DNA from: Reclinomonas americana ATCC 50394
Taxonomy: Eukaryota; Jakobida; Jakobea; Jakobida
Length of the DNA stretch: 28,798 nucleotides
Direction: 5' to 3'
Assembly: GCA_048213135.1 (NCBI GenBank)
Contig: AFZH01020656.1
Location: 1-28,798 of the forward strand
Below, piece by piece: positions 1 to 11,500 of the stretch (positions are counted from its first letter, which is position 1; each line of letters opens with the position of its first letter). The position numbers and the translations under genes were made by a program. The notes below the pieces were generated by a model that saw only the letters and a program-made list of their open reading frames with translations, was not told where the DNA came from and made no database searches.

Positions 1-669
1 GTCGCGCGGCTGCCGTACGAGACGTGGCTGATTGTGGAGCCCATGGCGCGCGTGACGGGCTTCATTGTTGCGTGTGCGTGTGTGGGAGAATCTCCTGGAT
101 GTGTTTGCGAGATGTCTTTGCCAGAGTGAGAGAATTTCTTCTCTCTCTCTTTCTGCGTGCGACTCACGTGCACTCACACCGGTGGTATACCACCAGGTGT
201 GCGTCTTTGCGTACTACTACGTGCGGACATCGATGCGCGAAATGACTGACTTTTTCCGCTTCACCGTGCACGTTGCGTGTGCATCGTCTGCCTTTTGTTT
301 GCTTGCTTGCTTCCCGAGACTCTTACGCGACGTCGGCGTTTCGTGTGTGTGCTCGCAGACCCGCATGTTGCGTCATGATGGAAACATTCTTTTTGGGATC
401 GCTCCGATCTCCCCCTCTCGCTGCGGTATCGATTCTTACCTCCCTGGCATGCAGGTTGGTTCCCTTCTTGTTCGCCGCTCTGTACTTGGCCGGAGTTTTG
501 CCACTGTTGCGCGTGTGTTATCCCCTTCGGCCCCCCAGTTCCCACCCACCCACCCACCCACCCCCTCGTCGTGCGCAGGAGTCAAGTGCTGGCTGGCGTC
601 GGCGACGGCCTCGGCGCGCTGTGGACGGCTTTGGCCCTCAAAAAGGACGGCCACAAGGTATTCGTGTGA
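1..669 (+). CDS. Predicted multipass membrane protein, 3' part only (5' end outside window)
   Basis: Five exons are readable in one frame: 1-66, 197-271, 359-366, 455-514 and 579-669, ending at TGA 667-669. The peptide runs from a segment reading RLPYETWLIVEPMARVTGFI, through a Tyr-rich stretch (AYYYVRTSMREMTDFFRFT) and a hydrophobic helix (LVPFLFAALYLAGVLPLL), to DGLGALWTALALKKDG near the C-terminus. Two or three membrane helices are likely. From memory, the FFR-T-V-x-x-R-x-LVP and GALWT-x-x-AL pattern recalls small uncharacterised bacterial-type membrane proteins; I could not check this and assign no function. The third exon is only 8 nt, but without it the flanking exons are out of phase. 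Three of its four introns begin GTTGCG. An alternative end uses GTATTC at 660 as a donor to a further exon. The stop is 73 nt from the stop of the convergent giant gene. Confidence 0.55.
541..565 (-). repeat. (CCCA)n tract; G-quadruplex motif on the minus strand
   Basis: Consecutive CCCA units inside the last intron of the left-end gene. The minus strand carries six runs of three or more G separated by single T residues, the tightest kind of G-quadruplex sequence pattern. It lies about 180 nt downstream of the stop of the giant minus-strand gene. No function is shown. Confidence 0.7.
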
Positions 670-742
670 CGCATCTGTGTCACTCACTCCTCCCCCGTCT
701 CCTGGACAGAGTTGTTGTCATAAACAATTCATTATATCTCTA

Positions 743-2565
743 TTATCGTGGCAAGAGTGGCTCCTGTAGTGGTGCTCCTCCTGCCTGCTCCACTTGCTGT
801 TGTGGGAGTGGTGGTCTCGATTGGCGCCTGAAGCTGTCGTCGATTGGGAGCATCCGAATCGACGTGCGGCTGCGCCACTCGTCATCCCTGGCGGTGTCGT
901 TGATTCCTTTTTCGTTGTCCTCCCCATCATCGTCATCGTCATCGTCGACATCACCCCCGACACCATTGAGACGCGGAGTCGTGCTCGCATCGGTGGTGCC
1001 GTCGTCGAGTACCAACTTGCGGCCGCGAATGGAGGAGCGCACTCGCGTAAGCAAGTCGCGCGCCCGCTGCCACATTTGCAGCACGATTGGGATGGCCAGC
1101 ACGGCACATGTGACCGACACCAGGACGAGACCGGCCACTGTCTGGAAGCCCGTGTCCGTGCGCGAAGCAAACACACTGGAGATGACCACCATCGACGCCA
1201 AGGACACATTCTCCAGCATGTTGTTAACCGGACTAATGTACGCCGGCCACACGATCTGTACCACAAAGAACGATACGCAGGCCGTGAACAGAGCCATGGG
1301 CAGCGGACCCAAGGCGTCGTTTCTGGCCAGGGGGAAGAAAATGGCCAGCAGAATAACGCGGCGCAACAGCTGCAGCGCCTCCCAGTAGATCATGTTTGGT
1401 CGGTAGTTGAGATACAGTGGCTCTGTGACACGCATATGCATGAGAGCACATTTTTCTCACTCACTCTTGCGCGTGCACACGTACCGTAGCGAACGCGGTT
1501 TTTCCGCGAGAACGACGAGGCACCGCCGTGGCGCTGCACGTACCACATGACACCGAAGAGGACAACGGGGAAAGCCAACAGCACGCCCAGAAAGAAGCCA
1601 AAGAAGACTCGCAGGCCGGCGAACACGCTGGACGGGTGGGGGTTGCACTGCACGCTCGGCTGCAGCAACACATACGACGCGGCACCGACAGACTTGCACG
1701 CAAACACGCCGATACACCTGTTCCTCACACAGTGTCAGGGTCGATAAAGTCTCTGCATGGGCGACAAGACGCAACGTCTCCAACAGGCCCTGGTATGCAC
1801 CTACAGCAGCTTGCACCAGTGAGTTCACATGCCACACTACCGTTGCCATCGTTTGAACGCACGCACCAATCGCAAACACAACCGAGCTGCGAATGTATCG
1901 CGATACCGAGGCCGTGGATGAGATGAATTGTCGCACTCGCATGAGCTTGTCTGACGCAAGGGCATCCGCAGGCGGTCGCAGCCACATGCGTAGCAATCGA
2001 TGGATGGCAAAAATGCACCACAGCGCAACAAAGTTCGCCAGCGGCAGTAGCACTGCATGATGCGTCAGCAGGTGGAGAGAAAGCACCTTTACCACCTATA
2101 CTGACCTTGCGTCAGGAGCTCGCCGACACCGTCGACAAAGAACGGGCACGATTCGCCGACGGGAATCCAAAACTTGACCAGGCGTGCCACATTGAGCACG
2201 GTGATATTCGGGTACCTGCGACCGCCGAGCATGAATAGTCAAGTTAGTTCAGCATTATATGAAGCTGTGCTGCGTCACACACAAAACTCACCAGAGCAGG
2301 CACATGGACTGGAGAAAGAAGAAAATCATCTGTACCACGGCGCATTCAGTCACGATGGAAAGCGAGAGTGCATCCATATGCGGCGGGTTCGCGCACCTTG
2401 GTGGCTGCCACAGCTCCGCCTTGCGAGACCACGTGTTGCAGCAGTGCAATGAGGAACACTTTCAGGATCAGCCATGCCAGCGGCCAGGCGCTATTGTCGG
2501 TGCATTTGACACAGGAGGCATCCCATGATGCGTACCCGGGCTGCGCGTGTGTGCACGCGCGCAAG
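743..2565 (-). other. Membrane-spanning C-terminal region of the giant protein
   Basis: The exon opening with PGYASWDASCVKC carries the first helix (about 2405-2550). Later exons carry MIFFFLQSMCLLW, then a soluble loop (VLNVARLVKFWIPVGESCPF), then further helices in 1725-2095. Exon 1485-1717 reads GVFACKSVGAASYVLLQPSV followed by a long hydrophobic helix. The last exon, 743-1422, starts EPLYLNYRPN and has four helices. The tail contains an Arg-rich segment and seven consecutive Asp encoded by a GAT/GAC microsatellite (about 925-950). The helix pattern and the YRPN/LLRR motif resemble the TRP-like C-terminal region of large protist surface proteins; ion conduction is not shown. Confidence 0.65.
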
Positions 2566-5500
2566 TGAGTTGCTAGTGCACAAAGTCGACTCGTGTGCGT
2601 GCACTTGCTTACCAGGCACTCGCCACACAGGACAGAGGTCTCCTGCCGGTTGGAACCCGGTTCGCACAGCGATCCCCACGTTCCTGTGTGGAGGCTACTG
2701 TCAGACGCTCACGCATACGGGAACAAGGCAATCGGTGCAAACTCGGCGCACGAAACTTGCACCATCAGGTGAATTGCACCACGTGTACGGACACAACCAT
2801 GTATCGACAAGTGCCGACGAGTTCGTCTGATTGTATGCTGCCAGTGGCCACGTCCAGTAGTTGCTCTCGATCAGCAGATTAGAGCCTGTTGCACCCGCTC
2901 ACAAATCAGTCACACGAGGCATTGACGAACGGAGTGCGTGCGTAACCTCCAGGACACAGTAGGTGTGGGTTGTCTGTACATGGATCACTGCCGCCGGTGG
3001 AGCACGAACACTTGACACACTGCTGATTGGAGACTAGGGTGCCGAGATTGTACGAGTCGTAGGGGCACGTCTGCAGAGTCGCTCATGAGAAGACAATACG
3101 CATTCTTTGTCTTCCGGCTGCGAACGCACCAGGCAACCGCGGTCATCTGCATACTCTTCGCCGACATCGCAGGGCGACAGGGGGATCTGAACATCCAACT
3201 GGTTCTGGAGTGGCACACTCAGAGCAGCGATTCGTATCTCCAACATCAGCGGGCCACGACGGTCCGAGGCGTACGGCACAACGATAATGCCGTCGTCCGA
3301 CGAAACGAGGCGTTGCTGCGGCCAGTTCAATCAGTCACAGTGGTGGTGGTGGTTCGCCCACGCACAACACACAGCGACGACATGAAGCTCACCGCTGTTC
3401 GACACGCCGTGCAGTTCACTTGCACAATGAACTGCGCACACGGCACACGTGTGAGCACCGAAAACCAACGAGTATGCACTTGCAGATCCACCACGCAACG
3501 CCGTCCAGTGTGCGTGTGCGGTATCCACTGACGTCAACCAACTCCACTGTGACATTATACTCGGTTCCAGAAAACACAGGCACCACATCCGACAGCAGGC
3601 GCATCATGATCGGGGCTGTGCGAAGTGCGATGTGCTTCATGAGCACGACGACGGAAACACTGGCAAGAAAGACACTGCCCGCTGCACGAAACTCGAGCCC
3701 ATGTTGTTGCCGTACTCGGCACTGTTTGGACCAAACAGGCAGTTCGACAGAGTGCTTTGCGAGATTTGCGGCAGCGAGCGCAACACCGTGACCAATGATG
3801 CTAGTGCCACACAACCATGAGTCCGACAAAAGAACGCTGTCCATGCTTCTAAGGGACTCTACATGCTTACCAGAGAAGAACAGTGCTCCACCTCCACCAC
3901 TTCCAGCAATATCTCCGCGAGCTCCGGCGCTGATATGCGGCGCGGATTAGCACTACTACCCACAGTCCACGAGAGAGACAGAAAGGGCAGAATGGATGCT
4001 ACGCACGAGAAAATGGCCGCGTTTCCACTAAAGATACTTGAGGAGATCGTCACGGCCGGAGAAGAGTACGTCAGCTGCCGTCGCAGCCCGAGAAACCCCG
4101 TTGAGTGAGCTCACGCACACGGGAGAGCGAAAAAGAAGCAAACACAAGCAACCAACGCAACAGCAATGGAGATGGCACCGCCGAGACTGGCCGAGTTGCT
4201 GGCGAACTCGGTGGCGCTCACGCGACAGGTGGCATAATCATCATCCACAATGTTCGGCTGCGCGTTACCGCACCATGTACGTGTGAGACCCAACGGAAAA
4301 TGATGCAGGAAAAATGCGCCCCAAATATGTTGTAATACCGGTTGCAAGAATGCCATGGCGCCACCAGAGCCTGCAGCACGCGCTGTACGGTAAGTAGCCT
4401 TGCACTGTACACGATGTGGCTGTTGTTGCTCACCTTGTGCCGAGTTGCCAACAAACTGATTTCCAATGACAGTGACAACGGCATCCGAGTCAACGTACAT
4501 CGCACCGCCATCGACGGCCGCCTTGTTGCTAAGAAATGTGCTACCGCTAATAAGCAGAGCCGACAGATTGGTTCGCGCTGCTATCGCACCGCCACTCCAG
4601 GCGGCGGTGTTGACAGAAAAGTAACACGACACGCATTGATACTGCGCCCCGTTCACCTGTGCATTATTGGAGAGGTGGTGAGAGCGAGCGTGCATCCACA
4701 AAATCTGATTGCGCGCAGACTACGATGACGCACCAACACGGCGCCTCCATATCCCGCATCGGAGATTGCCGTGTTGTTGGTGAACACCGAGTTGATGGAG
4801 GTGCAGTTGGCGAGGAATGCGGCAGCAAGCATGCTGTGCGAAAAACAGTGAGCTAGATACAAATGCAACATGCGTGAGTGAACAACAACACGCAACAGCG
4901 CTCCTCCTCCTTCTTGTGTAGCGGTGTTCTGGCTGTACGACGCCCTGTAGTCCAGCCATGCTGCCAGGTCCAGAACCTAGCGAAAGAGCAGAGAGAGAGA
5001 GAGGGTGAGCTCGCGTTGTATTGTCGCGCGGGGCGCGGGTGACCAGACATGTGCACGCAACAGCAACTGAGGCAGAGGATATTGAGAGAGTGGCGTACGA
5101 GTATTGACAATCACGAGTAAGTTCGAGCACGATCACACACGATGCTGCAGCACGAGATGCACCTGCTCCACCACCGGAGGCACCGTTGCCGGAGAAGATG
5201 CAATTGCTGCACGACGCGCTCGATTGCTGCACACCGGCATTAGATGCGTTCGTTGGTGGCAAACGAACATCGAGGAGGAACTCACCTGATCGACACAAAT
5301 GGCACCACCGCGAGTCATGGCGATATTGTTGGAAAAGTACGTAGATGAAACGGTGATGCTTGACAGCCCTGTGTGCAGGTCACGGTTACACGACGACGAA
5401 AAATCGATTGCGGCAGAGTCACGAGCACGCAACCAGAGGCATAGATCGCTCTGCGTCACACATTCACACACAAGCACATACGAGCCATTGAGAGAGCAGA

Positions 5501-8500
5501 GAAAGGTGACGTGAACCACAAGTTGTGACCAACCCGCCAAAAGCACCCTGCGCCGAATTGCCGACAATGCTGCACCCGGAGATCGACGCTGTCGAGTCCT
5601 CTGTTATGAAAGCCGTGTCAGTTGATATGACGCTTTGGCAGCATTTCATGGAATGCAATGTCGCAAGCGCACCGAACGTCGTAATGACCCCACCAAAGTT
5701 AGCGGCGTTGCCATACTGCGGGATAGATAGAGTACATCGTTTCAGAAGAGTTGCAGGAACAACCTCACAACAATCCTCCCTATGCACACCGCACCACAGT
5801 ACAGTTCAGCAGTGTTACTGCGCTGTTGGCAATAGCGTGAATGACGCCGCCGAACAGAGCTAGATTTGAATATAGCGACGAAGAGACGATGTAGAGTTGC
5901 TGTGCGAACGGCAAGTGAGTGCCACGAAAGAGTCCGTCCGACGATCACTCGTTCGTGTGAACCCTCACCGCATTGCTGGCAGCATAAAAAGCACCGCCTG
6001 CATGTGAACATGGGGAAGGCTGAGTCGCCAGTCAGCAGCAATGCTTTTCAACACACACACCTTGGCCGGTGTCTACGGCCGAGTTGCCTTGCACGGTTGT
6101 ATTTTGCAACAAGAGCACAGACACCGTTTCCGACACCGCCGCACCTCCTCCCTACAAAGACGTCGTCAAGGTATGAACGAGTTATCTCAATCTCCCACAA
6201 ACACATACACACAGAAGTACCAGAGTGGCGGTGTTGAAGCTCAACACAGAATCGGTCAGCGCAATGTGACTTGACCTGGTACGAGTGAAGCAATCAGCGA
6301 CCGTAATGGCAGGAGATACCCATCAACCACGCTCACGCACGTGAGGCAAACGATTCCGCCGCCGAGGTGTATGGCTGTGCACAGCAGGGAGACGGCAGTT
6401 GGCGACTGTCATGTCAGAGTTGAGCAAGAGCAGATGTGGCGCGCACCAGAGTTGTAGGTGATGGTGGACCGCGAGACATCCAGCAACTGATTGTTAACCG
6501 CATCCGAAAACCCTACCACACTCAAGAATGAGCATCACGTTCACGAAAGGTTACTCACATGCACACACTCATACCGGCGAGACCAGCGCCATCGTACGCA
6601 GAGTTGTATGACAGAGTAATGTTGACGAAAGATGCGGGGAGTGAGGCATAAATACCGCCACCAAAGAAGGCGTAGTTGCTGAAGAACTGTGAGTCGGTAA
6701 TGTTGCCACCTGCAAAGAAAGGTCAAGAGAGACAAGCGAAACGAGAAAGCGTGCGCAACAAAGGCAGTAACAAACCGCGCAGTAGGACGACAGCACCACC
6801 ATATCCGGGTTGCTGCACCAGTGCCTCGGTGACAGAATTGCTGACGAACAATGACCGGCTCATTTTTCTGTCACGGATCGTATCAGGGACTGCACGGAGA
6901 ACATAAACAACTCGGAGCACATCATCAATACGAAACACCACGTCGCTCAAGAGATACGCAGCACCTCCTGTTTGGCTTGTTAGAATGCAGAGACGATACG
7001 GGATGGACAGAACGAAGGAGAGCACTCTTTCGTCTCACCTCCCGAGTACGTATCCGAAGGCGGAAACACAAGGTACCCATCTTGTGAGAGACCAGGAGCG
7101 GTGCAGTTGGCCACCGAGCAGCTGGAGAAGGTCACCTGGTCCACGGTGGCACCGTCGGAGGCAAACACAAAGATACCACCGCCGCCAATGTTGGAGGATC
7201 TGAGTGAATTAGTGGACTGCGTGAGAAAAGCTAGCCACAGCGACATGTCATCATGCAAATGCACGCAACGGAATGTTGCTGCCACCGGCCGACGGGGCGT
7301 TATTTTGCCCACCAGCACCCGAGTTGACCACAGAGCAGTTGGTAAATTGCGTTTGCGAGATTGTGCCACCAGCCCTGTGCCGTCGTGGAAATGCGTGAGC
7401 AGGTGCGCTCGCTTGGCAAGCGTGCAAACAATGGCTACATACCAGCCAGCAATGTACAGTGCACCACCTGCGTAGAGAGTGAGTAACGTGCGCGCACAAA
7501 GCACAGCGATCGTGCTCTGCCTCACCGCCTGTATACGAGCCTCCAGTGCCGGCACTCATCAGCGCCCCCACCTGCACCGACACGATGTTAGAATCGACTG
7601 CCAACACACAAAAGAAAAAAAGGTGAGCACACAACGTTATCTGCACAGTGCATTCACAAGTACAGTAGCAGTGAGTCAGTTAGCGTCAGGGAGAGGCACA
7701 AGTGAGGAACAAAAAAGTCAGCGCAACTGGATCCGCCAGAGGACACGCGTGCAAGCTGCATCGGCCGAGTGAGAGCGCCGTAAGCGACAGCATCGAGATG
7801 GCAAACGACACAAACCATGTTGGATTGAAACCGCGATCGTGAAAGAGTCATGGTGCCGCCTGTGAGGAACATTCCACCACCGCCGAGAAAGCTCGCACCA
7901 AAGCCAGCCGTGTAGGAGGTGCCAGCGCAGTACGACCCACCAAGGCCGCTGTGCGGTGCGGCACGCAGCAGTCAGGATGAGGAGCGCGTTTGTGAACGAG
8001 TTCAACACCCAAGACAAACCTGTCGGTCATGGAACAGTTGGTCAAGTAGAGCTGGTCGGCTGTCACGAGACCTCCGACGAGGATGCACCCGCCGCCAACA
8101 AAGATACCGGCCGAAGCGCACGTCCCTTGCGCTGTGGTGCGGCAATGAGATTAAAGGCGGGGAACATGCCGGTGACACAACGCGGAAAAACTACTTGCCG
8201 CTGCTTGTGTTATTCCTGCCGCCGTTGGAGACGTGGACGACCTGCAGCGAAAATTTACACAGCCTCGTTGTGTCATACTGCTGGCCGCACGAAGGGAGCG
8301 CGCAGTCAGTCAGCAAACCTGGCTGTTGCTGAAATGGAGATTTTGGAGCACCATGGGTGCGTTCGGCGAGCGTGCAAAGATCGTTCCTGGACACCCAAAT
8401 CACGTGGGCCTGCTGTTTATGCACCCACGGGGAACAAACGTTCACTCACCACCACCAATGTACGGACCGCCGCCACCAGGTGCACTGGTCGCCGACAGAA

Positions 8501-11500
8501 CCACGTTGTTGTTTCCACCTGCAACTCAACCGAGTCGGCGACAGCACAAAAATGGAGCTCATCGTCTATGTATGCAAATCTCACCGTTTCCGCTTGACGA
8601 CACTGTGGAGTTGGTGAATTGGGACGAAGTTACGTTGAGCGCACTGTTGCTGTAGATACAACCGCCTGTCCAGTGCAACCGACGATCAGCGACGCGCGCA
8701 CACAACTAGGCTCGCCTAACACGCATTTTTCAACTCGCCTCCGCACAACCCAACACTGTAGCCGACGGAGGAAGAGGCTGACGAATGCGAGCCGGCGTTG
8801 CAGATTTCGCTCACAGAGCAATACAAAAACTGGCTGTTGGTCACCGTCAGCGGACTCGCGGTGAAAATGGCGCCTGGGATAGAGAGAAAGAGCAATGAGT
8901 TTCCACCACTTGATATCGAGATACAAGCAAACGACGCACCGCCACCAGACTCGGATCCACCAAGCGCGGCCGATGTTTGAGCCAGCAAGTGGTAACTAAT
9001 CAGTAGATACGCGGTGAGTGAGCGTCACAGAGAAAGAACTGCAATGCGTGTGCACCTGCCACCATTGGCTGAGTTGGTGACACGAGAATTCTCAAACAAG
9101 CAATTCGACACCACAGCCAGCGTGGAACCACTCGAGACAAACATCGCACCGCCGCCGCACAGCGGTCCACCGCTCCCTGCCGCACCTGGCGAGTCACGAG
9201 AAGTAAGGCCCGGCCCACACGGAGTACGCACTCGCACGCACACATACACACACACATGCGCAGTACCTGCGACCGATGAGGAGTTACCACCGTTGCACAA
9301 GGTGGAGACGGTGGAATTCGTCATTGTTGAGTTCAGCAAAGCGAAATTGCCGCCATTCACAAACAAGGCTGCAAGCACAAAATGAGCGTGCACGGCGCAG
9401 ACGCAATCTACGATGAAGGGTGGCGCACCACCACCACCGGAATTGGAACCAGCACTGGCCACGGTAGAGGTACCGACGCCGCCACTGCCACCATTGTTGG
9501 CGTTGATAAAGGTCGAGTTGACAAATGTTAAACCTGAAAGAATGGCAGACTGAGGGTCGACAGCAGTGAAGAATACGGCGCCGCCTCCGCAGGCTGTGCG
9601 TGGGCAGGAGAGAGACGTAAGTGACTTGCGGGTGCATATCGAGGCACAGTGAAGGTGTGTGATCGGCAGACACGGAACTTGAGCCACCGCCCACCGCAGC
9701 ACCCTGTCCGAACACTATGGCCGTTATCCCACTGTTGCACACGTCCTGCGCGCAATCACGAAGGTGAGCAGGAGGGAATCACACAAGCCAAAAATAGTGC
9801 ACTCAACTTGGACCATGTTATCGATAAACGTGCAGTTGACGATTGCAGTCGAGACGCCTTGCATCTGCAAATAGAGAGCACCGCCACCGCTGTAGTCACC
9901 CCCTGCAAGAAAATCGTAAAGTTGATCGATAAGCACTGTGGTCAGTTGCACGGAGGAAATGACGACAAGGATTCGAACCGACGCCCGCAAGGCCGTAGCC
10001 AGTTGTACCGACGCCACCATTGGCCGAGTGTAACACCCTGCACCACGACCGAGGCAACGTGAGGTCACACAACCACCACCATCGCGCACTCACGATGCTC
10101 CTCTTCCACGTCACCTGTTGCCGGTGAATGTGGTGCGAGAGATTGTCGCATTTTGTACCGTTGACATTCCGCAGAACACGGCACCACCGCCCACATAGTC
10201 ACCACCAGTCGAAACCTCAGACACTGGGGTCGACGGCGCGTTGCGATTTTGCACCCCACCAACGCCAGTGTTGATTACCCTGAGAGCTCCCACGTCAACA
10301 ACAACAAATACCACCAACAGACTCCACGAGCATGGACTGATTGAACGCACAGGTTGTCGCTGAAGTAAGAGTCACTGATCAGAAGACCGGTAACTGGACT
10401 GGCACCAGGCAGCGCAGGAAAGAAAATAGCACCTGCAAGCGCATGCCACGTGAGCACGCATGTATACTTACTTGCACAACGCTTCCAGAAGCGCATGCAA
10501 GTACCTCCACCGCAGGATTGCTGGCATCCACCGCCCACGTTTGACGTTTGGGTACTGGTGCCACTCAACAGGCCCTGTGAATAGCTGCCACCATTCGCGC
10601 TCCCCGCGACCATGTTGCCGGTGAAAGTGGAGTTGGTGACAAGAAGCTGGCCTCCACGTGCCATAATTGCGCCACCTGCACAAGAAGATCAGGATAGTAT
10701 TGTCTTCCTTCTGAGACGCACGCACTCCACACGTACCACCGACAAAACTCCCAGCTTGGGCAATCGGATTGGTGGAGGTAATCTGCGATGAGCATGTGAG
10801 TGGAGAGTGGCAGCGATCAGCAGAAGCAAGGTAGCTGTTTACGCAGACCGCCCAGTTGGTGCCACCGTTGCCGGTGGTGACGACTGAGTTATTGAACGCC
10901 GTGACACCTGTTACAATGGTGGCGCCAAACGCGAGTAGGGCACCACCTACACCCAGGAGCGCACTGGTGGGCCACAAAAACACCTCAGTGCAGCACAAAC
11001 AATAAAAAACGAACCTCCACAGTTTACGCATCCTTGTGCGACGACAAAGGTCAGCGGTGTCTGAAGTTGCTCCACCTGCTCGCTGTTTCCGGCGCTGCCG
11101 CTGTTCACAACTACGTGCGATACAGAAGAAACATGAGACCACAATACATCTTCCCTGACTCTGAGGGAGAATGACAAACCGAAATTGCCGATCATTTGCA
11201 CATCGACCAAAGTCACCGCGAGCGTGAACAGCGCACCGCCACCGATTCCGGTGCCGCCTGTGGCAAGCGATCCACTGACGACTACGAGCACCGACCCGGA
11301 ATTGCCGGTGTTTTGCACCGAGTTCCCCACAAACGTCGATGACGTAACATTTGTGAGAAGAGTCCCCGTAGGCAATGGACTCACACTCAGAATGGCACCG
11401 CCGCCTACAAGCAACAAGGGATAGTGAGCAGTTTCACACGAGACTGCAATTCGCACGACCGGCCTCACCACACGTATTTCCTCCGACAGCCTGCGGTAGC

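Noticed and set aside
9955-9995. tRNA T-loop-like string (GGTTCGAATCC on the minus strand)
   Set aside because: No box A or cloverleaf partner upstream. The bases encode a Gly-Val-Gly-Ser-Asn-Pro stretch of a beta-helix repeat exon.
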